From positions 1-64,000 of the forward strand of contig NZ_WTSX01000010.1 of the NCBI RefSeq assembly GCF_009828745.1: a stretch of DNA of 64,000 bases. Reading direction: 5' to 3'. The translations under genes and the position numbers were made by a program. The notes beneath the pieces are model-generated. The model ran no database searches and was not told where the DNA came from. It saw only the letters and a list, made by a program, of their open reading frames with translations. The stretch comes from Erysipelothrix anatis (GTDB lineage Bacteria > Bacillota_I > Bacilli_A > Erysipelotrichales > Erysipelotrichaceae). Every line of letters begins with the position of its first letter. Position 1 is the stretch's first letter. Of the stretch, positions 55,716 to 63,888 are shown piece after piece.

Positions 55716-56672
55716 ATGTGGGGTATTATTGCAACGTGGCGAATGGCTAAAGAAGGTATTGATGATGCTGTAGTAAATCTTCAAGATGGTGGAAGTGCGG
55801 GTGATGCCATAGAAACAGCAATCAAAGCAGTTGAAGATTTCCCGTTTTATAAATCTGTAGGATATGGCGGATTACCAAATGAAGAAATGGAAGTTGAATT
55901 AGACGCTGCTTATATGGATGGAACAAGTTTTGATGTTGGCGCAGTAGCAGCCCTCAAAGACTTTGCGAACCCAATTTCAATTGCACGTTCTCTTAGTGCG
56001 TTCCCTGTGAATAATCTACTTGTGGGTGCAGGTGCTGAAGCGTATGCTCATAAACACGGTTTTGAACGAAAGAATATGCTTACAGATCGTGCTAAAATTC
56101 ATTATAAAAATCGCGTTAAGGACTTGCGCGATACAGAAATTAGTCCATATTCAGGACATGATACAGTCGGAATGGTATCACTAGATCGTGCAGGTCATGT
56201 TGTAGCAGGTACATCAACAAGCGGCTTATTCATGAAGAAAAAAGGACGTGTTGGGGATTCACCAATCATCGGTTCTGGTCTTTATGCAGACAGTGAAGCG
56301 GGTGGTGCATCCGCAACTGGTCTTGGCGAAGATCTCATGAAAGGTGTCGTATCTTATGAAGTTGTACGACTCATGAAAACGGGAATGAGCCCCCAAGATG
56401 CTGTCAATAAAGTTACTTTTGATCTAGATCGTGAACTTATCAAACGTCGCGGAAAAGCCGGTGATATCTCAATTGTTGCTATGAACCAAAACGGTGAGTG
56501 GGGCGTTGCGTCGAATATCGATAATTTCTCATTCGCAGTCGCAACCGAAGCACAACCTAACACTGTATACACAACAAAACGTGTTGGTGATACGATGGTT
56601 CATGAAGTTGCATCTGAAGCATGGTTGGAGCAATATCTAACGGATCGCATGAAACCATTGGAGGAAAAGTAA
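55716..56672 (+). CDS. N4-(beta-N-acetylglucosaminyl)-L-asparaginase (glycosylasparaginase)
   Basis: Ntn-hydrolase that cleaves the sugar-asparagine bond, releasing aspartate. 318 aa. The autoproteolytic/catalytic Thr is T150 in SGHDTVGMVSLD, and the family-specific loop GRVGDSPIIGSGLYADSEAG plus ATGLGEDLMK follow, as in human and Flavobacterium enzymes. Those motifs favour glycosylasparaginase over isoaspartyl peptidase or plant-type asparaginase. No signal peptide, so the substrate must be imported, consistent with the PTS upstream. AGGAAGG precedes the ATG. Confidence 0.9.
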   Translation: MWGIIATWRMAKEGIDDAVVNLQDGGSAGDAIETAIKAVEDFPFYKSVGYGGLPNEEMEVELDAAYMDGTSFDVGAVAALKDFANPISIARSLSAFPVNNLLVGAGAEAYAHKHGFERKNMLTDRAKIHYKNRVKDLRDTEISPYSGHDTVGMVSLDRAGHVVAGTSTSGLFMKKKGRVGDSPIIGSGLYADSEAGGASATGLGEDLMKGVVSYEVVRLMKTGMSPQDAVNKVTFDLDRELIKRRGKAGDISIVAMNQNGEWGVASNIDNFSFAVATEAQPNTVYTTKRVGDTMVHEVASEAWLEQYLTDRMKPLEEK

Positions 56673-56673
56673 C

Positions 56674-57783
56674 ATGATACCTCAAATATATGAAAAAATA
56701 GATGCATTAATGCCAGAGTTACTGCAGTCGATTCAACGACTCGTAGCGATTGAATCGGTTGAAGGCGTGCATACACCAGATGCACCGTATGGTGAGATGC
56801 CTAAAAAGGCTTTGCTAGAAGTATTAGCGATTGCTGAAGAACTTGGCTTTAAAACAAAAAATATCGACAACATTATTGGCTATGCGCAATATGGCGAGGG
56901 TGATGGTGACTATATCGGTATTTTCGGTCACGTTGATGTTGTGCCTTTGGGTGAAGGGTGGCAATACCCACCACTTAAAGGTGTCATTGATAACGGTCGT
57001 ATTTATGGTCGCGGAGTTCTTGATAATAAGGGACCCATCTTAACGAACTTATATGCTCTTTATGCTCTCAAAGAACTCGGAGTAACTTTCAATAAACCAG
57101 TCCGCATTGTTTTTGGAACCAACGAAGAATCAGGATTCGGATGTGTGCAACATTACCTTACCAAGGAAAAACCTCCTGTGTTTGGCTGGACACCAGATTG
57201 TAAATGGCCTGCTGTCTACGGTGAACGGGGACGGGCACTCATTCAGTTCGTCAATCATGGATCGCTGGAATCGTTTAACGCATTCGTGAATGAGTATATT
57301 CTATCCAGTCCAACGAACGGTGTTAAATTGGGTATTAATGTTCGGGATGATGATTTTGGTGAAATGATCATGCGTGGATATAAACTGGGTGTCATTGAAG
57401 AAAATCTAATGTTCCAAATATCATTAAGCTATCCCAATGCCAAACCAATATCCGAATTGATCGAAATGATCAAAGCTGTAGTTCCAGATTCAATTGAAGT
57501 GATATGTGCCCATAATTGGGATCCTGTATTTTACGATAAAGAATCGAATGAAATTACGTTGCTGACAGATGCCTATGAAGAGGTTATAGGAACTCGATTG
57601 CTTCCGGTGACGACCACAGGTGGTACTTACGCCAAAATAATTCCAAATATTATTGCTTATGGTCCTAGTTTTCCAGGCCAAAAAGATATTGCTCATTTAC
57701 CGGATGAATGGATGAATCTTGAAGATATCCGCAATAATGGTAAAATATATAGCAATGCCTTGTATAAACTGAGAAATCTATAA
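56674..57783 (+). CDS. M20-family dipeptidase (Sapep/PepV-like, short form)
   Basis: 369-aa metallopeptidase. Metal ligands are visible in GHVDVVPLG, GRGVLDNKGP (bridging Asp), FGTNEESGFG (Glu pair), WTPDCKWP and DIAHLPDEW (final His). PepV proteins are about 470 aa; about 100 residues are missing from the lid/dimer region. It begins one base after the glycosylasparaginase stop. It may process an asparaginyl peptide or a released aspartyl compound; the substrate is inference. Confidence 0.85.
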   Translation: MIPQIYEKIDALMPELLQSIQRLVAIESVEGVHTPDAPYGEMPKKALLEVLAIAEELGFKTKNIDNIIGYAQYGEGDGDYIGIFGHVDVVPLGEGWQYPPLKGVIDNGRIYGRGVLDNKGPILTNLYALYALKELGVTFNKPVRIVFGTNEESGFGCVQHYLTKEKPPVFGWTPDCKWPAVYGERGRALIQFVNHGSLESFNAFVNEYILSSPTNGVKLGINVRDDDFGEMIMRGYKLGVIEENLMFQISLSYPNAKPISELIEMIKAVVPDSIEVICAHNWDPVFYDKESNEITLLTDAYEEVIGTRLLPVTTTGGTYAKIIPNIIAYGPSFPGQKDIAHLPDEWMNLEDIRNNGKIYSNALYKLRNL

Positions 57784-57792
57784 CAGGAGATC

Positions 57793-59190
57793 ATGATGAT
57801 GAACGATAAATTTCGAATTGAGAAGGATTCTTTGGGGGAGGTCAAGGTACCTTTTGATGCGTTGTATGGTGCTCAGACTGTCAGAGCGCTCGATAATTTT
57901 CAAATTACGGGTCGTCATGTCAACGATATGATGTACATTGCCTTAGCACAAGTAAAAAAAGCATGTGCACTCGCGAATCATGAAGTAGACGAATTAGATA
58001 GTGTTCGAAGTGATGCGATTGTGGAAGCGTGTGATGAAATCATTCAAGGATTGCATAAGCACGAATTTGTTACAGATGCGATTCAAGGTGGAGCAGGAAC
58101 ATCGATGAATATGAATGTGAACGAAATTATTGCCAATCGGGCAGCGCAAATTTTAAATAAACCAATCGGTATTTACGATTTTGTGCATCCCAATGATCAC
58201 GTAAATCGTGCGCAGTCAACCAACGATATCATTCCAACAGCTGGGAAATTAACAGTTTTAAATCTCGGTATGCTGCTTCTTGAAGAGATGTATTTTCTAG
58301 CTGACGCATTTCACGCAAAATCGGTGGAGTTTGCTTCGATTATAAAGGTTGGCCGAACGCATCTTCAAGATGCCGTCCTAATTTCTATGGGTCAGGTATT
58401 TCAAAGTTATGAGTCTGTTTTACAACGAGATATTCATCGTTTTAAGCATGCACTTAGTGAAATGCAAGTCGTAAATCTGGGTGCAACTGCGGTTGGGACG
58501 GGAATTAATTCGGTTCCAGGTTATCGCGAGAAAGCTGTGGCTAATTTAAGTAAGATTACAGGGAAATCGTTTGTAAGTGCTGAAGACCTCGTTGATGCGA
58601 CGAAACATGTCGACGGATTTGCCTATGTTCACGCTTCTTTAAAAACATTTGCGATTGGATTGTCACGAATTTGCAATGATATCCGAATGATGGCATCGGG
58701 ACCTAAAGTTGGTTTTAATGAAATCTTTCTTCCTGAAAAACAACCAGGAAGTTCAATCATGCCTGGCAAAGTAAATCCTGTTATTCCAGAAGTTGTAAAT
58801 CAGGTGTGCTTTCAAGTAATTGGTAATGATGCGACTGTCACAATGGCGGCGGAAGCGGGTCAAATGGAGTTAAATGTTTTTGAACCAGTATTATTCTATA
58901 ATTTGTTTGAATCTTTAGAGATTTTACGTCACGCATGCTCGACACTTCGACTCCATGCTATTCAGGATCTAAAAGTGAATGAACATCGGGTTCATGATTA
59001 TGTTGAACATTCATTAGCAATGGCGACAGCTCTTGTTAAACACTTAGGATATGCAAAGGTTTCAGAAATAACAAAACAAGCCTTAAAAGAAAACAAATCG
59101 TTACGTACAATTGTATTGGAACAGCAACTAATGAGTGAAGCAGAAGTGGATGATGCTTTACGACCTGAGTCCATGATTCATCCACGTTAG
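57793..59190 (+). CDS. aspA: aspartate ammonia-lyase
   Basis: Deaminates aspartate to fumarate + NH3. 465 aa. FRIEKDSLGEV and YGAQTVRA at the N-terminus, and GGAGTSMNMNVNEIIANRA, the aspartase version of the superfamily motif, separate it from the fumarase at 49645. The SS-loop GSSIMPGKVNP is intact. Three consecutive ATG codons (57793, 57796, 57799) follow AGGAGA; the second or third has better spacing. Placed after glycosylasparaginase, it would consume the aspartate made there. Confidence 0.93.
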   Translation: MMMNDKFRIEKDSLGEVKVPFDALYGAQTVRALDNFQITGRHVNDMMYIALAQVKKACALANHEVDELDSVRSDAIVEACDEIIQGLHKHEFVTDAIQGGAGTSMNMNVNEIIANRAAQILNKPIGIYDFVHPNDHVNRAQSTNDIIPTAGKLTVLNLGMLLLEEMYFLADAFHAKSVEFASIIKVGRTHLQDAVLISMGQVFQSYESVLQRDIHRFKHALSEMQVVNLGATAVGTGINSVPGYREKAVANLSKITGKSFVSAEDLVDATKHVDGFAYVHASLKTFAIGLSRICNDIRMMASGPKVGFNEIFLPEKQPGSSIMPGKVNPVIPEVVNQVCFQVIGNDATVTMAAEAGQMELNVFEPVLFYNLFESLEILRHACSTLRLHAIQDLKVNEHRVHDYVEHSLAMATALVKHLGYAKVSEITKQALKENKSLRTIVLEQQLMSEAEVDDALRPESMIHPR

Positions 59191-59198
59191 GAGACATT

Positions 59199-59954
59199 AT
59201 GACATATTGTGTTGAAGTACTTGCGGCATCAACAAGTGATTGCGAAATTGCAGAACAGTGTGGTGCTGATCGTATAGAATTAAACAACGGAATTCATCTC
59301 GGAGGGTTGACGCCAAGTATTGGTACCCTCGTTATGGCGCGTCGTGTGACGAAACTTCCTATTGTTGCAATGGTTCGACCAAGACCGGGAGGTTTTCATT
59401 ATAATCCAATGGAAGTTGAAACAATGTTCGTGGATGCGAAGCAATTAATCGCAGCAGGCGCGGATGGTTTGGTCTTTGGTTTTCTCAATGCTGATAGAAG
59501 TGTCGATGCATCCTTGACACAAAGCTTTGTCGAACTATGCCATGAGCATGGTATTGAAGCTATTTTTCACCGTGCTTTTGATTGTGTCGAGGATCCTTTT
59601 GCAGCAATCGAAGTGTTGATCGAATGTGGCGTAGATCGTATCTTAACGAGCGGATTGAAAGAAACTGCAATTGAAGGTGTTGCACTTCTTAAAACACTAC
59701 AAGCTCAATATGGTAATCGTATTGAATTATGCTTAGGTTCAGGAATTAATGCAGCAAACGCACTTACACTCATCGATCAAACAGGTGTAAAACAATTACA
59801 TGGTTCGTTCAAAGGATGGAACGAAGACCCAACCACTCGCACGGAAAATGTCTCGTATGCTTTTAGCGATCTTGGTGACTATGATGGTGTCGATCCAGTA
59901 AAACTGAAAGAAATGATAGATGTTATTAATACCAAAAAAGCAGTTTCAATGTGA
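59199..59954 (+). CDS. cutC: CutC-family TIM-barrel protein
   Basis: 251-aa TIM barrel. VEVLAASTSDCEIAEQCGADRIEL, MVRPRPGGFHY, DGLVFGFLNADRSVD, HRAFDCVEDP and DRILTSGLKETA are the family signatures. The copper-homeostasis name is historical; the fold and active-site-like pocket suggest an enzyme acting on a small phosphorylated compound. It is the last gene of the PTS/asparaginase operon, so a role in handling the sugar part is plausible. Its final codons form the terminator stem. Confidence 0.88.
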   Translation: MTYCVEVLAASTSDCEIAEQCGADRIELNNGIHLGGLTPSIGTLVMARRVTKLPIVAMVRPRPGGFHYNPMEVETMFVDAKQLIAAGADGLVFGFLNADRSVDASLTQSFVELCHEHGIEAIFHRAFDCVEDPFAAIEVLIECGVDRILTSGLKETAIEGVALLKTLQAQYGNRIELCLGSGINAANALTLIDQTGVKQLHGSFKGWNEDPTTRTENVSYAFSDLGDYDGVDPVKLKEMIDVINTKKAVSM

Positions 59955-59966
59955 AACTGCTTTTAT
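59936..59966. terminator. bidirectional terminator after cutC
   Basis: AAAAGCAGTTTC (59936-59947) and GAAACTGCTTTT (59953-59964). Uses the cutC C-terminal codons and also ends the convergent membrane-protein gene. Confidence 0.9.
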
Positions 59967-60214
59967 TATTCGTTTTTGTCGATGTGTTCTTCTCGAGATT
60001 CGTTACAACGCTGCTCATAAAAGAGAAAGGCGATAGCAACAATAAGCTGGAGAAGCCCAACATAAATAAAGGACTTAAAGAATATAGCTGCATTAAAATA
60101 TGCGCTATTTGAAACGCCGAATCGGATGTCAACCTCGGATATCACTGAAGCAAAAAAATAATACACGATAATATAAATTGAGAGGGCATTCGTTAAATTC
60201 TTAATTCTTTTCAT
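59966..60214 (-). CDS. small two-helix membrane protein
   Basis: 82-aa protein from ATG 60214 (AAAGGAAAC upstream). Two hydrophobic helices (ALSIYIIVYYFFASVI and FIYVGLLQLIVAIAFLFY) and a charged C-terminal tail. Family not recognised. It is convergent to the PTS operon and monocistronic. Confidence 0.65.
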   Translation of the reverse strand: MKRIKNLTNALSIYIIVYYFFASVISEVDIRFGVSNSAYFNAAIFFKSFIYVGLLQLIVAIAFLFYEQRCNESREEHIDKNE

Positions 60215-60381
60215 TGATAGTTTCCTTTCAGTATAGTTGTTAGCTGCGTTCATTATATCAAGTTTTGGCAAAATTTGATAATTGTAAGATAATGTGTGTG
60301 TTGCAGGTGCAATGATTGTGGTACGATAAATGAAATTGAACTACAAACGTTAGATGAAGTTAGAAAAGGTGAGGCTGCGAT

Positions 60382-60954
60382 ATGAAACGAAAAACGATTC
60401 TACAATGGCTTGTTGGAATTATTGGTGTTGGTGTAATTTATGCGCTTCTTGTGTTTGGACTCATATTATCGACATATCGTGAAGTTCCCCCTCAAAGAAT
60501 CGATACAATGATTGTTCTTGGTGCGAAAGCTTGGGGAAATGAACCATCACCAATTTTAAAAGAACGCTTAGATGCAGCGGTTCCATATTTGCAAACGAAT
60601 CCTCAGACGGTTGTGATTGTGACCGGTGGTCAAGGTCCGGATGAAATAGAACCAGAGGGTGTAGTTATGGGCAGATATCTGAAGTCCAAAGGAATTGATG
60701 CAAATCGGATTATCGTTGAATCGACCTCTACAACTACCGTCGAAAATATTCAAAATGCAGCTAAACTCCACGACATTTCAACTGCAATTGTAGTAAGTAA
60801 TGATTTTCATATCTATCGCGCAAAGCGAACTGCTACCCAAAATGGAGTAAACACAGTTTACGGTCTTGCGGCACCGTCTAAAACGAAAGCAACTTTCGTA
60901 TCGTATCTTCGCGAGGTTGTCGCATTGGGCTATCATTTAATATTTACACACTAG
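60382..60954 (+). CDS. YdcF/SanA-family (DUF218) membrane-anchored protein
   Basis: 190 aa: N-terminal membrane helix (about 9-30), then a Rossmann-like DUF218 domain with IDTMIVLGAKAWGNEPSPIL, IVTGGQGPDEIEPE, ESTSTTTVENIQNA and VVSNDFHIYRAKR, the standard motif series. Homologues (SanA, ElyC, YdcF) affect envelope integrity or bind nucleotides. GAGGTGAGG... (AGGTGAGGC) precedes the ATG. Confidence 0.9.
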   Translation: MKRKTILQWLVGIIGVGVIYALLVFGLILSTYREVPPQRIDTMIVLGAKAWGNEPSPILKERLDAAVPYLQTNPQTVVIVTGGQGPDEIEPEGVVMGRYLKSKGIDANRIIVESTSTTTVENIQNAAKLHDISTAIVVSNDFHIYRAKRTATQNGVNTVYGLAAPSKTKATFVSYLREVVALGYHLIFTH

Positions 60955-60991
60955 AACAAATAAATGACTTCGTGATTTCTAATCAAAACTA

Positions 60992-61019
60992 AAACTCTAT
61001 CAAATTGATAGAGTTTCTT
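60992..61019 (+). terminator. terminator of the DUF218 gene
   Basis: AAACTCTATC (60992-61001) and GATAGAGTTT (61007-61016), then C and T's. Confidence 0.8.
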
Positions 61020-61028
61020 TCTAAATCA

Positions 61029-61394
61029 TTAAAGCGATTCGAAATGGTTAATAATACATGTAATTGAAAGGATTGTTCCGAAGTAGATTACAAACAGAGG
61101 TGCAGTTTTGATCGGCGGAAATTTATGAGAGTTTTCGATAAACAAATAGGAAACCCAAAGTACCATCAATAATACACCCAAAAGATTCATATACTTGTTT
61201 TTAGCAACGGTACAATAGGCAAGAATGTAGGTTCCTACTATAATTATGCCAGCTTAAAATTGATGGGTGGGTGTCGGCATAATAAAATCCCAAGTAGTGT
61301 ACATTGTAATTAGAAAAAAACTAAAAGTAACAATGGGAAGAAAGGCGACAAACCAAAGCAGAATCCGTATTAATTTTGCTATCGCTGGTTTCAT
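61029..61394 (-). pseudogene. membrane-protein gene with internal stop, coupled to DUF2513 gene
   Basis: 122 codons from ATG 61394. Predicted helices: IRILLWFVAFLPIVTFSFFL, then after an in-frame TAA (61254-61256, codon 47) AGIIIVGTYILAYCTV, LLGVLLMVLWVSYLF and PLFVIYFGTILSITCI. The frame stays open on both sides of the single stop and reads as one four-helix protein, so it is a nonsense-interrupted gene. The ATG overlaps the DUF2513 stop by 4 bp (ATGA), supporting it as a genuine downstream cistron. Confidence 0.65.
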
Positions 61395-61792
61395 TGCACA
61401 GTGTTACGATCATCTGTCGTTCTACCATATTTAGTTGCTAAATAAGCATGGTATCCATACACAAAAATACTTAAATCATAAATAGGATACTTTGCTGCGA
61501 TGATATTTTTAAATTCCTCGAAGAGCGTTGGATCCTTAACTGCATCAACAAACGAAAGTCCATGATCCGTAATACCAATGATATAGGTTTGTTTCGGATT
61601 GTAATCATAGGAATCCGAAAACTCAACAGTTCCTATGTGTTCATTATGGATATGTCTTAGACTATCGGTTACATCTTGTTCTGAGTACATTTCTAGATTC
61701 AAGTCAGCTTGGGTGATGATCTTTGAAGCATCAGTTTTCTTCGTAATGTAAGTCATCAATACGTCGCGAATACAATCTATATTTAAAGTCAT
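61391..61792 (-). CDS. DUF2513-family protein
   Basis: 133-aa soluble protein starting MTLNIDCIRDVLMTYITKK, the DUF2513 N-terminal signature. A predicted winged-helix core covers residues 1-95 (ITQADLNLEMYSEQDVTDSL, then ITDHGLSFVDAVKD), followed by a short C-terminal tail. Members often occur in phage and mobile regions; function unknown. ATAGGAGGTAATT is a strong ribosome site. Minus-strand TATAAT (RC of 61813-61818) and the palindrome ACACC-n6-GGTGT (61818-61833) precede it. Confidence 0.8.
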   Translation of the reverse strand: MTLNIDCIRDVLMTYITKKTDASKIITQADLNLEMYSEQDVTDSLRHIHNEHIGTVEFSDSYDYNPKQTYIIGITDHGLSFVDAVKDPTLFEEFKNIIAAKYPIYDLSIFVYGYHAYLATKYGRTTDDRNTVQ

Positions 61793-62216
61793 ATGAATTA
61801 CCTCCTATCTAAATTATACACCAGTAAAGGTGTTTTTAATTTCGCATGAAGATATTTATTGATATTTCTTTGCATCATACTTACTAAGTCGAATCTACTA
61901 TTAAATGTCATGTTAGAAAAAATTGTAGTCTTTGGATTGATTTTAAGTCGATTATGGCTAATATTAATAGAAACTGGAGCCAATTTATATGCATAAAACA
62001 AAGTTTCAGAAGAATCAATGCAATTGGCTTGTTTATATTCTGACAAAGAACACAAGTTATGTTTCTTCTATAGCATCTTGGAACTTACTAAAAATGAGTA
62101 TATCAGCATTGAAAAGGCTTATGAAATTAGCAGGAAACCTAGATAATCAAAATTTACATTTAGCCGTTCGCACTGTATGATAGTCCTAAGATAGAAACGA
62201 GATTCCGAAGATACTT
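61793..62216. other. gap between DUF2513 gene and GNAT gene
   Basis: 420 bp. Left end: promoter and ACACC-AGTAAA-GGTGT palindrome of the DUF2513 gene. Middle: short frames on both strands without ribosome sites; a plus frame reading KLCFFYSILELTKNEYISIEKA near 62060-62110 looks coding-like and may be a gene remnant. No intact gene is supported. Confidence 0.4.
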
Positions 62217-62735
62217 ATGATTTCCTTAAAGCCTGTTGCCGGTGTGTATAAAAATGATGTTGAGATGTTATACCAGAATGCATTTCCTGAAAATGAGCGG
62301 AAAAATTTAGCATACATCTATGAAGACGAAGGAAAGAATAGTGAGATTTGTGTCTTACTCGATGATGATGTATTTGTGGGTTTCACGATTGTTCTTTTCA
62401 CTGATACCCTAGTACATTTAATCTATTTTGCAATTGACCCTAAAGTTCAAAGCAAGGGGTTGGGTTCGTCAACATTATTGTTAATTAAAGCACGTTATCA
62501 ACGTACGATTTTTGCAGATGTCGAAGTAGTTCATCCTAAGAAATCTGATGCACCAATTCGACGCCGAAGAATAAAATTTTATAAAAAGAATCATTACTTT
62601 GAAACGAGAATTGTATATAATTGGCGAGGCGAAGATTTTACCATTCTTTCTACTGATTACCCACTTACAGCCCGAGAGTACCACGATTTCTGGGAATCGA
62701 TTGAAAAGAGCAATCCAAAGCTTCTTGAATATTAG
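62217..62735 (+). CDS. GNAT-family N-acetyltransferase
   Basis: 172-aa acetyltransferase. The acetyl-CoA motif is IDPKVQSKGLGSSTLLLI after the beta4 strand LVHLIYFA, and the C-terminal FYKKNHYFETRIVYNW matches the group of GNATs acting on small molecules. The ribosome site is poor. Substrate unknown. A long palindromic terminator follows. Confidence 0.82.
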   Translation: MISLKPVAGVYKNDVEMLYQNAFPENERKNLAYIYEDEGKNSEICVLLDDDVFVGFTIVLFTDTLVHLIYFAIDPKVQSKGLGSSTLLLIKARYQRTIFADVEVVHPKKSDAPIRRRRIKFYKKNHYFETRIVYNWRGEDFTILSTDYPLTAREYHDFWESIEKSNPKLLEY

Positions 62736-62736
62736 T

Positions 62737-62764
62737 AAAGAGCATCGTATACGATGCTCTTTTA
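62737..62764 (+). terminator. palindromic terminator
   Basis: AAAGAGCATCGTATACGATG with CTCTTT following (62737-62762): a fully self-complementary stem that can serve both the GNAT gene and the convergent secreted-protein gene. Confidence 0.8.
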
Positions 62765-62767
62765 GTA

Positions 62768-63568
62768 TCAAGTAAAAGGATAGGGGTCCCAAACAGTTGA
62801 GTCTTGTCCAGGTTGCGTATAAATACCATTTTTATAATTTGAGGATGCTTTCAGGCGATAAAGTCGGTTCTCGCCATTCGAATCGTATGACACAACAATC
62901 GTTGGTGATTCATCCGATTTCTTATAAATCGTAAAGGGATCGTACTGAAGTGTATTTTGAAGATTCCATCCGAAGTCAACACCCGGTTCGGGATTTTGAT
63001 TTGATTGAATTGTTTCGTTCGCAACATATAATTTTTGCTCGTGATATGTGATGGAACCTTTAGTATAAACGCGTGTCTTTTGCCATTTCAAATCCGAGAT
63101 AGTGCCTATCTTCTTCCACCCGTTCCAACCATCGGACTGTTCGGGTGTCATATTTGATGCACCTCCATTATCTGCACGGTACACGATGTCATTCATTATA
63201 ACCAAATCATTGATAAAGTAGCGTGCTTGGATGAAATGGTGATTACTGTAGAAACGGTAATGGCCACTATAGCCTTCCGAAATGTCTGGTGAATCTGGAA
63301 GTTTATCATGCCATCCTGTTCGATACCGTAGCAAATACATATCCTTGTAATAAACGACGTTGCTTTCAACGTATCGGGTATTCTCTTGAAACTCAGTAGC
63401 ACCAATTGGGTGAATACTTGGTAACGAAAAAGTTCCGATTTTTAAGGAGATATCAGACGCAGTGTCTATGTTGTTTTTGATCGAAATATTTTGCCAGTAA
63501 CTGTAAGTGGTCGACACTAAGAGGCCTAGCATAAGTAGTAGGGTCCCTAACATTAGAATTTTTTTCAT
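62768..63568 (-). CDS. secreted protein with CalY/TasA-like leader and chitin-binding-like modules
   Basis: 266 aa. The N-terminus (LMLGTLLLMLGLLVSTTYSY, then NIDTASDISLKIGTF) resembles the SipW-processed leader of camelysin/TasA proteins. Three related segments follow (about 55-100, 105-155 and 165-215), the clearest reading TRVYTKGSITYHEQKLYVAN with later NPEPGVDFGW, like type-3 chitin-binding (CBM5/12) modules. It probably binds polysaccharide outside the cell. No enzyme domain. The ribosome site (AGAACAACC) is weak. Confidence 0.72.
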   Translation of the reverse strand: MKKILMLGTLLLMLGLLVSTTYSYWQNISIKNNIDTASDISLKIGTFSLPSIHPIGATEFQENTRYVESNVVYYKDMYLLRYRTGWHDKLPDSPDISEGYSGHYRFYSNHHFIQARYFINDLVIMNDIVYRADNGGASNMTPEQSDGWNGWKKIGTISDLKWQKTRVYTKGSITYHEQKLYVANETIQSNQNPEPGVDFGWNLQNTLQYDPFTIYKKSDESPTIVVSYDSNGENRLYRLKASSNYKNGIYTQPGQDSTVWDPYPFT

Positions 63569-63888
63569 GGTTGTTCTATGACATAATGCATAACGTATCC
63601 TTTGGTCAAAGGTGGGGGTTCAACGTAGCATTACTATTCTCCGCATTGTTATCGTGCTAATTTTACCACCTGTGATTGTATCGAGCAATCAATTTACAAT
63701 AAATTTCCTTTATTTTATAGGAGAAATCACACCAATCAACGGAATATTTGAATTTAGTATAAGATTTATTTTTTATACAATTGTGATATAATCCCTATTT
63801 TTGTTGAATTTAGGTATGTGAAAGCGGTTACCAAACAAGTACTATATGTATATGAAAGACATGTATTCATACAATACAGGAGGAAAAT
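63569..63888. other. divergent regulatory region
   Basis: 320 bp without a gene. It contains a perfect palindrome CCTTTG-GT-CAAAGG (63599-63612) that includes a minus-strand TTGACC -35 for the secreted-protein gene, and the extended -10 and cre-like site of the substrate-binding lipoprotein. Confidence 0.5.
63784..63832 (+). promoter_or_regulatory. promoter and cre-like site of the terminal lipoprotein gene
   Basis: Extended -10 TGATATAAT (63784-63792). TGAAAGCGGTTACC (63819-63832) matches TGNNANCGNTNNCA at 9 of 10 fixed positions and lies about 20 bp after the predicted start, a roadblock position for CcpA. Confidence 0.5.

Noticed and set aside
61798-62055. Minus-strand 85-codon frame before the DUF2513 gene
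   Set aside because: It spans the promoter and palindrome of that gene, lacks a ribosome site and has no recognisable domain.
61989-62180. Plus-strand 63-codon frame
   Set aside because: No ribosome site; another frame of the same stretch looks more coding-like but also has no start. Treated as remnant or non-coding.
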